A stretch of DNA of 39,548 bases from Bacillota bacterium (GTDB taxonomy: Bacteria; Bacillota; Sulfobacillia; Sulfobacillales; Sulfobacillaceae), in NCBI GenBank assembly GCA_021820965.1, contig JAKACZ010000044.1, forward strand, positions 1 to 39,548. The letters run 5' to 3'. Made by a program: the position numbers and the translations under genes. The notes beneath the pieces are model-generated. The model saw only the letters and a list, made by a program, of their open reading frames with translations, was not told where the DNA came from and did no database searches. Shown piece by piece: positions 33,970 to 39,548 of the stretch; position 1 is the first letter of the stretch, and every line of letters begins with the position of its first letter.

Positions 33970-33975
33970 TATAAT
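33970..33975 (+). promoter_or_regulatory. Possible -10 box for acsA
   Basis: A perfect TATAAT at 33970-33975, about 60 bases upstream of the acsA start; the -35 at correct spacing (TACCGT) is poor, so activation may be needed. Confidence 0.35.
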
Positions 33976-34037
33976 GATGTTAAACAAGCCGTTGTCCGAA
34001 CTGGGCCGACTTGTCGATGACTGAGGGAGGGGTATGA

Positions 34038-36056
34038 GTGTCAGAAGAACAAAAGCGCGACATATTCGTTCACTGGCGGGAAGAGGATTACATTGAACCG
34101 CCCAAGAACTTTGTCGAGCAGGCGAACATGACGGATCCTGAGATTTACGACAAGTTTAGCCTCGACAATTTCCCGGAGTCATTTGTCGCCCACGCTGAGC
34201 TACTGGATTGGTACAAACCCTGGGATACGGTGCTGGACGCCTCCAATCCGCCGTTTTGGCGGTGGTTTGTCGGCGGCCGTCTTAATGCATCGTATAACTG
34301 CGTGGATCGCCACTTGCCTCAGCACAAGAGCAAAGTCGCGTATTACTTTGTTGCCGAGCGCGAAGAGGATCCGATTATTGCGGTCACCTATCAGGAATTG
34401 TATGCGCGCGTTAATGAGTTTGCGGCCTTGCTGCGCGATTACGCCGGTGTCAAGAAGGGTGACCGGGTAACGATCCACATGCCGATGGTGCTGGAGTTGC
34501 CTGTGGCCATGCTGGCCTGTGCCCGGTTGGGCGTGATTCATTCGGTCGTGTTCGGTGGATTCAGCGGGCAGGCCTGCGCCGACCGGATTGTGGACTCGGG
34601 CAGCAAGGTGCTGATTACCATGGATGGCTACTACCGCAACGGTAAGTGGCTAAACCACAAGGAAAAGGCAGATATCGCCGTGCAAAAAGCTAGTGAAGGC
34701 GGCCATTCCGTGGAGCATGTGCTAATCTTCCAGCGTGAGGCCGGCCATTACGGCGGCACGCCCTTGGTTGAGGGGCGCGATGCCTTGGTTCAGGACCTCT
34801 TGCCGAAATACTGGGGGGCTATCGTCGAGCCGGAAGCAACGCTGGCCGAAGACCCGCTGTTTTTGATGTACACGTCGGGCTCCACCGGAAAGCCCAAGGG
34901 CGTGCAGCACGGTAACGGCGGCTACTTGTCGTATGTCGCAGCTACCAGCAAATATGTGCTGGATATTCAGCCTGACGATGTCTACTGGTGTATGGCGGAC
35001 ATCGGATGGATTACCGGGCACTCCTACATCGTATACGGACCATTAGCCCTGGGCGCTACCTCGGTTATTTATGAGGGCGGCCCTACCTATCCGGACGCGG
35101 GTCGGCCCTGGCGGATTGCGGAGCGATTGGATGTCAACATCTTCCACACCTCCCCGACCGCCATTCGTAGCTTGCGGCAGCATGGAGACACGATTCCCGC
35201 GAAGTACAACTATCACTTTAAGCTCATGTGCACGGTCGGTGAGCCCATTGAGCCTGACGTCTGGCGGTGGTACTACAACGTGGTGGGTAAACGGGAAGCC
35301 GTGATAGTGGACACCTGGTGGCAAACGGAGAACGGGGGCCATCTCTGCTCCACGATGCCTGCATTGAAAGCCATGAAACCCGGTAGCGCCGGTCCCGGGC
35401 TGCCCGGCATTCACCCCGTCATCTTGGACGATGAGGGTAACGAAGTCGCGGCAGGGTCCGGGGAGGGCGGCAATATTTGCATCAGGAATCCCTGGCCGGG
35501 TATTATGCAGACCATTTGGCGGGATCCGGAGCGCTTTGTTCGCACCTACTACGGTAAGTACAATAAAGACCCCCAATCCAAGGACTGGCGCGACTGGCCG
35601 TACATGGCTGGTGACGGTGCCATGCTAGCCACTGACGGGTATTTCCGCATTTTGGGACGCGTGGACGACGTGATTAATGTGTCGGGCCACCGGATGGGAA
35701 CCAAGGAGTTGGAATCCGCCGTATTGCAAATCCCGGAAGTTGCTGAGGCGGCCGTGGTCGCAGCTCACGACGACATCAAAGGAAGCGTGCCCGACATATA
35801 CGTCTCGCTGCATCCCGGTAACTCGGCCAGTGAGGACCTGACCAAAAAGATTGTTGACGCCATTGTACGCGATATCGGGCCAATTGCGCGCCCACGCAAG
35901 GTGTGGATTGTCCCCGATCTGCCTAAGACGCGCTCAGGCAAGATTATGCGCCGGATTTTGGCGTCGATCTCAGATGGTAAAGAAGATCTTGGGGATGTCA
36001 CCACACTGTCCAACCCTGAAGTGGTGGATACCATTCATAACATGGTGACGCCCTAA
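34038..36056 (+). CDS. acsA: Acetyl-CoA synthetase
   Basis: 672 residues from GTG 34038, six bases after GGGAGGGG; ATG 34033 is out of frame. The ACS N-terminal cap (NFPESFVAHAELLDWYKPWD, WFVGGRLNASYNCVDRHL) is followed by the nucleotide loop YTSGSTGKPKGVQHGNGGY (about 278-296), the acetate pocket WTDIGW-like CMADIGWITGHSY, DTWWQTENGGH, the hinge YFRILGRVDDVINVSGHRMG and PKTRSGKIMRRIL with the regulatory lysine at residue 635. It makes acetyl-CoA from acetate, ATP and CoA in the cytosol. The conserved end makes control by lysine acetylation possible. Followed by an acetate transporter gene, so the pair handles acetate uptake and activation. Confidence 0.96.
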   Translation: MSEEQKRDIFVHWREEDYIEPPKNFVEQANMTDPEIYDKFSLDNFPESFVAHAELLDWYKPWDTVLDASNPPFWRWFVGGRLNASYNCVDRHLPQHKSKVAYYFVAEREEDPIIAVTYQELYARVNEFAALLRDYAGVKKGDRVTIHMPMVLELPVAMLACARLGVIHSVVFGGFSGQACADRIVDSGSKVLITMDGYYRNGKWLNHKEKADIAVQKASEGGHSVEHVLIFQREAGHYGGTPLVEGRDALVQDLLPKYWGAIVEPEATLAEDPLFLMYTSGSTGKPKGVQHGNGGYLSYVAATSKYVLDIQPDDVYWCMADIGWITGHSYIVYGPLALGATSVIYEGGPTYPDAGRPWRIAERLDVNIFHTSPTAIRSLRQHGDTIPAKYNYHFKLMCTVGEPIEPDVWRWYYNVVGKREAVIVDTWWQTENGGHLCSTMPALKAMKPGSAGPGLPGIHPVILDDEGNEVAAGSGEGGNICIRNPWPGIMQTIWRDPERFVRTYYGKYNKDPQSKDWRDWPYMAGDGAMLATDGYFRILGRVDDVINVSGHRMGTKELESAVLQIPEVAEAAVVAAHDDIKGSVPDIYVSLHPGNSASEDLTKKIVDAIVRDIGPIARPRKVWIVPDLPKTRSGKIMRRILASISDGKEDLGDVTTLSNPEVVDTIHNMVTP

Positions 36057-36187
36057 GCCGAGCGGGGCTTTTATCCCACCCCGCCCGGTTGTTGTCCCAA
36101 ACCGGATTCAGGCGGATTGTCGGATCAGTTTCTCCGAGAAGCCGGATCCTCTGATACATGATCCTGTTCAATTATAGGAGGGATTGT

Positions 36188-36775
36188 ATGGAAGGCAAGT
36201 TGTCAAATCCTGCCCCGTTAGGTCTGGCCGGATTTGCGTTCACCACCTGGATGCTTAGCATGATTAATGCGGGCTGGTTTACCGCCAGCTCGTTGGGCAT
36301 GGTTGTCGCCTTGGCGATGGCGTACGGTGGAACCGCCCAGATGGTTGCCGGAGTTTTGGAGTACAGGCGCGGCAATACCTTTGGTACCGTCGCGTTCTTC
36401 TCCTACGGCGCGTTCTGGTGGTCGTTCGCTCTGTTCGCGCATTATTTCGGCAGCACGGTTCCGCCAGCCTTTGTCGGCTGGTACCTCTTCGTGTGGGGCA
36501 TTTTCACATTTTATATGTGGATCGCGACTTTCCGCGCCAATATGGCTTTGCAGCTGGTATTCCTGGCATTGTGGCTCACGTTCGTTCTATTGGCTATCGG
36601 AAGCTGGGGCGTTTCCGGATTTGGCACCATCGGCGGTTATGTCGGTCTTATTACCGCTATCCTGGCGTTCTACCTATCTGCGGCGGAAGTGATTAACGAA
36701 GCATTCGGCCGATCGGTCTTGCCGGTTGGACCGTTCAACCAGCCCGCCTCGACTCCGCCTCCAAAAAATGCCTAA
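36188..36775 (+). CDS. Acetate/succinate transporter (GPR1/FUN34/YaaH family)
   Basis: 195 residues from ATG 36188, six bases after AGGAGGG; the in-frame ATG 36158 lies before that site. The family motif NPAPLGLAGFAFTTW (7-21) is present, and six membrane helices are expected, with FFSYGAFWWSFALF and LYLFVWGIFTFYMWIATF among them. Members such as SatP carry acetate or succinate with protons. Position 130 bases after acsA indicates uptake of the substrate of that enzyme. It has its own ribosome site and ends at a clear terminator. Confidence 0.93.
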   Translation: MEGKLSNPAPLGLAGFAFTTWMLSMINAGWFTASSLGMVVALAMAYGGTAQMVAGVLEYRRGNTFGTVAFFSYGAFWWSFALFAHYFGSTVPPAFVGWYLFVWGIFTFYMWIATFRANMALQLVFLALWLTFVLLAIGSWGVSGFGTIGGYVGLITAILAFYLSAAEVINEAFGRSVLPVGPFNQPASTPPPKNA

Positions 36776-36810
36776 TCCTACGTTGCTGTCCTCGGCGTTG
36801 CACTTATACA

Positions 36811-36845
36811 GAAGGCCGGACCGTACGCGGTTCGGCTTTCTTTTA
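36811..36845 (+). terminator. Intrinsic terminator after the acetate transporter gene
   Basis: AAGGCCGGACC and GGTTCGGCTTT form a stem (with one G-T pair) around GTACGC, followed by CTTTTAT. It ends a few bases before the convergent SEC-C gene stop. Confidence 0.8.
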
Positions 36846-36848
36846 TCC

Positions 36849-38060
36849 TTATTGCCGCTTTGCCCAATGCTGAACATGGGTTGACCAGTCCTCACGGCGT
36901 CCATGAACAATTTTTTGCAACTCCTGATTGTCTGAATAGGCGGCGGCAAGATCTTGAGCTTTCCCGTACAGAGCTTTTCCTTCGCCGACATGCCCCGCAT
37001 AAGTCAGTAGGTCGGCGTGGTCGAGAAGCACTGAGACGCGAAAGAGGATTTCCTCTTCGTCGCTGCGGTCCAGCAGGATCTGGCTGAATTCGAGGACACG
37101 TGCAGCGAACTCCGGGTGATTTAACCCAAAGAAGACCGCGTCTTGTAGCACGTTGTACCAGAATCCCTCAATCTCTTGAGTCTTAGCTATCTCTTCCATG
37201 GAGCGGTAGGTTGCGAAAACGCCTTCGAAGTCCCCTGCCGCCGCTAATGCGTTGGCCACCGCACTCAGATTGTTCAACAATCGCGTGGGCTGGTCGTCTG
37301 GTGCGGTTTTCGCGAATTCCGGAAGGATGTAAATTTCGCCGCCGGGCAAGAGGAAGTGCCAATGATTGGGGTCTAAGTCGGGTGGCAGCCAGTCGATGCA
37401 GCACCGCTTAAACTTTCGGCCACTCCCACAAGGGCAACGGTCATTGCGTCCAGTTGTTCGGGCAATTGCCTCGAGCGACCCGGGCTTATTCGCGCCCTGA
37501 CCCATGAGTTTCAGCCGACCTTGGTACCGAAGAGGGTTGAATGGTGACTGAGACTTCAGCACATCAAAAAGTTCTATGGTGAAGACGTTCCCTATGGCAT
37601 GAACCGCCCGATGCCGGGTAAAGCCGGCCTTAACCAAGGAGTCTAGCGCGGCAACAACTTCCGGGGGGTCGGACGCGCCATATTGATTTTCAACAATGGC
37701 ATGCATGACCACGTGCACAAAAGGATTCATTTCGCCCACCAGAAACTCGCCTTTTGGCAAATAGGGCAGCCGTTCCCAGAGGGGATAAAATTCGGGATGT
37801 GCCCGCATGGCTTCCAACAGACGTAATTCGTCTGCGCTCAGCTCTGACACGCCTTGATCGCGCATACGCCAAAGCTCATGCATATGTTCCCGGCTGATGT
37901 GTTGCAATTGAGCCAACGGCTCGGGGCTTTCCGTGCTGCTCTCCTCCTCGTGAGGGATGGTTGTGCCATCTCCAACACTGTGGTGATTAGCCGGCGGATT
38001 CCACTTGGCATCCGCAATGCCACCCAGCAGCGCCATAATAAAGGGTGGATGCGGCTTCAT
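36849..38060 (-). CDS. SEC-C motif protein with helical repeats
   Basis: About 403 residues if ATG 38060 (MKPHPPFI) is used; ATG 38036 and later codons are alternatives and none has a good ribosome site. The first half (from HELWRMRDQGVSELSADELRLLEAM) includes HPEFYPLWERL and NPFVHVVMHAIVENQYGASDPPEV, as in the DUF1841-like proteins. The centre has RNDRCPCGSGRKFKRCC (coded at about 37441-37390), a SEC-C zinc motif. The rest is helical, with TPR-like spacing. SEC-C occurs in SecA and in many proteins that contact nucleic acid or ribosomes. It overlaps the end of the upstream gene by about 70 bases, so they are co-transcribed. Confidence 0.8.
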   Translation of the reverse strand: MKPHPPFIMALLGGIADAKWNPPANHHSVGDGTTIPHEEESSTESPEPLAQLQHISREHMHELWRMRDQGVSELSADELRLLEAMRAHPEFYPLWERLPYLPKGEFLVGEMNPFVHVVMHAIVENQYGASDPPEVVAALDSLVKAGFTRHRAVHAIGNVFTIELFDVLKSQSPFNPLRYQGRLKLMGQGANKPGSLEAIARTTGRNDRCPCGSGRKFKRCCIDWLPPDLDPNHWHFLLPGGEIYILPEFAKTAPDDQPTRLLNNLSAVANALAAAGDFEGVFATYRSMEEIAKTQEIEGFWYNVLQDAVFFGLNHPEFAARVLEFSQILLDRSDEEEILFRVSVLLDHADLLTYAGHVGEGKALYGKAQDLAAAYSDNQELQKIVHGRREDWSTHVQHWAKRQ

Positions 38061-39042
38061 GGCACTTCGAGCAGACTGCCGGCGCCCAAGTGCGTGCCCA
38101 GGGATACCAGTCGAAATGAATGGGGCGCACGTCGGTCCGCTGTAAAGCGTGGGCAAAGACTCGGAGCGTCGGCGTCCAAAAGAGGCGGGCTTGGTCTAAA
38201 ACCACCTCGCAGGTCACCGTGTATGCCCGTTGGATATCCTCCTGACGGTGAGCCCACTCGGCCTGAGTTGCCAGGATTTTCTGTCTCACCCGCGCTCTTC
38301 GAGTGTCGTCGGCCGCGGTTTGTAATTGGCGCTCAAGGCCCCGTAGCGTGGTCTCATAATAATGCTGGCTTTGTGCCAACTCGTCGGCCTGTTGGGTTCC
38401 ATAATCTTTTGCAATGGTCAGACGCCGTGTTTGGATGCGGGCTGAAGCCACAGTTACGGCACGCCAATAGGCTTCGTCTGCCGTATGGATGGGGAGCAGC
38501 GAGAGAGGTGGAACCCTATCATCCCAACCGGCGACGGGAGCCCTGTCGAGTGGTCCGAGAAGTGTGGTGATGTCCGCCAAGGTACTCAGATCAATCAGTA
38601 CGTCTAAGAGTTCTTCAATCATGTCCGCTGTTTGGTAGGTGACGTGAAAGCGGAATAATACCGACGCGCCCCAACCAAAGCGGGTTTCCCTCACCTCTTG
38701 AGGACGGCATTTGGCCAAATGGGCCAGACTTCGGATTTTGTCATTCAGGTCGCCCGGGACCTGGAGTGCTTCGGGCATAATCAGGGTAGTATCGGTTTTC
38801 CCCCAGCAACGCACCTTCTCTTGCAGGGCTAGGAGGGCTTGTGAGCCATAGCTGATAAACTCGACATCGCGGCGCTCTTGGGCAATTTCCGCATCAAAGG
38901 TCACCATTTTGAGAGTGCCGTCCGGCTCCAAGACTTCGTACAGGCCCCATTCCCGGCTGTCTGCCACGAACCCTGCCTCATCCCATACGGCACGTCCAAA
39001 CTCCTCCAGGATAGATCCGGATCCTACGGAAGCGTTAGGCAT
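37987..39042 (-). CDS. Coiled-coil protein ending in a zinc ribbon, unknown
   Basis: 351 residues from ATG 39042, nine bases after AAGGAG, overlapping the stop of the gene fragment upstream by eight bases. The N-terminal part (GLYEVLEPDGTLKMVTFDAEIAQERRDVEFISYGSQALLAL) resembles the C-terminal half of RapA/SNF2-type helicase proteins that end in 'L-x-x-x-TF...VEF...GH/Y-x-L'; this likeness is from memory and moderate. Residues about 225-290 form a long coiled coil (YYETTLRGLERQLQTAADD). The end has CSKCHEAASTLYYGAAGWHCGC, a likely CxxC...CxC zinc ribbon. Together these suggest a helicase partner or a split-off helicase C-terminus that binds nucleic acid. No catalytic motif is seen. Confidence 0.7.
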   Translation of the reverse strand: MPNASVGSGSILEEFGRAVWDEAGFVADSREWGLYEVLEPDGTLKMVTFDAEIAQERRDVEFISYGSQALLALQEKVRCWGKTDTTLIMPEALQVPGDLNDKIRSLAHLAKCRPQEVRETRFGWGASVLFRFHVTYQTADMIEELLDVLIDLSTLADITTLLGPLDRAPVAGWDDRVPPLSLLPIHTADEAYWRAVTVASARIQTRRLTIAKDYGTQQADELAQSQHYYETTLRGLERQLQTAADDTRRARVRQKILATQAEWAHRQEDIQRAYTVTCEVVLDQARLFWTPTLRVFAHALQRTDVRPIHFDWYPWARTWAPAVCSKCHEAASTLYYGAAGWHCGCQVESAG

Positions 39043-39223
39043 CGGGGATCAACTCCTTGAATAAGCTATTGTCAAGTTCTTTGACCCGTTGATATTGTTG
39101 TTTTGCCGTTAAGAGCGTGTCTCCCAGTCGGTCCATCTCTTCTTTTAGGTGCCTTTCATCATCGGACGACTGCCAGATCCAGATATCCCACACAACGTCA
39201 TGAACTCTCCCGCCGCCTGGCCT
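39035..39223 (-). pseudogene. C-terminal remnant of a gene cut by the IS605-type element
   Basis: The frame DVVWDIWIWQSSDDERHLKEEM...VKELDNSLFKELIPDA ends at TAA 39037-39035. It has no start or ribosome site and its upstream side runs directly into the right-end hairpin of the tnpB element, sharing its reading frame with it. The last eight bases overlap the start of the next gene, the way an operon's genes join. It is best read as the surviving tail of a larger gene interrupted by the transposon. If the next gene is truly helicase-related, the cut gene may have encoded the helicase motor; the tail itself has no motif to show this. Confidence 0.55.
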
Positions 39224-39240
39224 CTACGAGGCCGAGGCGG
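39205..39240 (-). mobile_element. Right end of the IS605-type element, with hairpin
   Basis: CCGCC-t-GGCCTC (39213-39224) pairs with GAGGCC-ga-GGCGG (39228-39240), overlapping the tnpB stop codon at 39226-39224. This is the typical layout of the IS605 right end, which also forms the 3' part of the TnpB guide RNA (omega RNA). The element boundary is probably in AGAGTTCATGAC at about 39200-39210; its exact base cannot be fixed without the left end. Confidence 0.65.
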
Positions 39241-39548
39241 GGGTTTCCGAGATCGCTCCCGGAGATTCCTGGCTCATTGATCGGTGCGCCCGGACCGGTG
39301 GCCCCAGACGTCTTACGCTGATCTCCCCAGGCGTCACTTCGGACCGCTCCGGCCCTAGCTTCCGAAAAATTCGCGTGCGTTTGTGCTTCGTGGTGAGCGG
39401 ATCTCCCGAGAGAAGTTTTTGGATGCCGCGCTTGGCAATCACGACCGAGGCATTGTGGTCCGCATTATCCGTATGTCCGCAGTCTTGGCAGACGAATTCG
39501 GCTTGACTGAGCCGATTGTCCAGGTTGATGTGCCCACAGACGGCACAT
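39224..39548 (-). CDS. tnpB: TnpB, IS605 group, C-terminal part (runs off the window)
   Basis: 108 codons of the 3' end are present; the start lies beyond base 39548. CAVCGHINLDNRLSQAEFVC, then QDCGHTDNADHNASVVIAKRG is the TnpB zinc finger (two CxxC pairs) and RuvC-III segment, with the last catalytic Asp in NADHNA. The following 60 residues are the variable tail. TnpB is an RNA-guided DNA nuclease encoded by IS200/IS605 elements that cuts sites matching the sequence next to its right end, promoting persistence of the transposon. The zinc finger and last catalytic Asp are intact here. The upstream catalytic residues cannot be checked. Confidence 0.93.
   Translation of the reverse strand, partial: CAVCGHINLDNRLSQAEFVCQDCGHTDNADHNASVVIAKRGIQKLLSGDPLTTKHKRTRIFRKLGPERSEVTPGEISVRRLGPPVRAHRSMSQESPGAISETPASAS

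Noticed and set aside
36060..36090. GCGGGG...CCCCGC hairpin after acsA as terminator
   Set aside because: Short stem, long loop and no T-run; read-through to the transporter gene is likely.

Overview
The window looks like chromosome of a spore-forming, Gram-positive, moderately GC-rich bacterium, most like the acidophilic Firmicutes of the Sulfobacillus type. The lineage call is inference: it rests on SpoIIP, a soluble orphan sensor kinase behind a Spo0A-box/sigma-H-like promoter, a T-box leader on leuS, the holA/rpsT/spoIIP neighbourhood, strong AGGAGG ribosome sites with many GTG/TTG starts, and the general protein style. No rRNA or tRNA gene was seen.

Layout. 1-780: a graveyard of insertion-sequence debris (several IS200/IS605-type end hairpins and the first codons of an IS110 transposase). 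781-2511: SWIM zinc-finger protein. 2512-5020: decaying accessory DNA with a BNR-like fragment, a small intact-looking gene and a damaged Phd/VapC toxin-antitoxin pair. 5021-7609: divergent DUF255 thioredoxin-fold protein and SDR oxidoreductase. 7610-9915: sparse region with a small ORF, a palindrome-flanked promoter and an internally deleted ISL3 element that keeps its inverted repeats and 8-bp target duplication. 9916-16388: secreted protein, small cytosolic protein, two MFS exporters, a RelBE-like pair, an unknown 319-aa protein and a truncated ArsR regulator divergent from the second exporter; four copies of a short GC-rich palindromic repeat lie only in the gaps of this part and just after it.

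16695-26270 is mostly core: promoter and T-box leader, leuS, a small membrane protein, Hsp20, a two-gene ABC importer of the nitrate/sulfonate class (fused double permease plus ATPase with an AAA-associated tail, no binding protein), the orphan kinase, holA and convergent rpsT, whose terminator appears to lie inside the holA coding end. 26271-28009 is an insertion into the usual holA-rpsT-gpr-spoIIP order: an IS110 fragment and an AT-rich unknown gene sit where gpr would be expected. spoIIP follows.

29548-36775 is carbon metabolism: a phenylacetate-CoA-ligase-like enzyme, an EthD-like protein and an enoyl-CoA hydratase form an operon that would feed acyl-CoA breakdown; fdhD is convergent; then a carboxymuconolactone-decarboxylase fragment, a haloacid-dehalogenase, acetyl-CoA synthetase and an acetate/succinate transporter.

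36849-39548 on the minus strand is the most puzzling part: a SEC-C protein, a coiled-coil protein ending in a CxxC zinc ribbon, and the cut-off C-terminal end of a third gene, translationally overlapped and apparently broken upstream by an IS605-type tnpB element whose right-end hairpin and possible omega-RNA/guide junction are visible.
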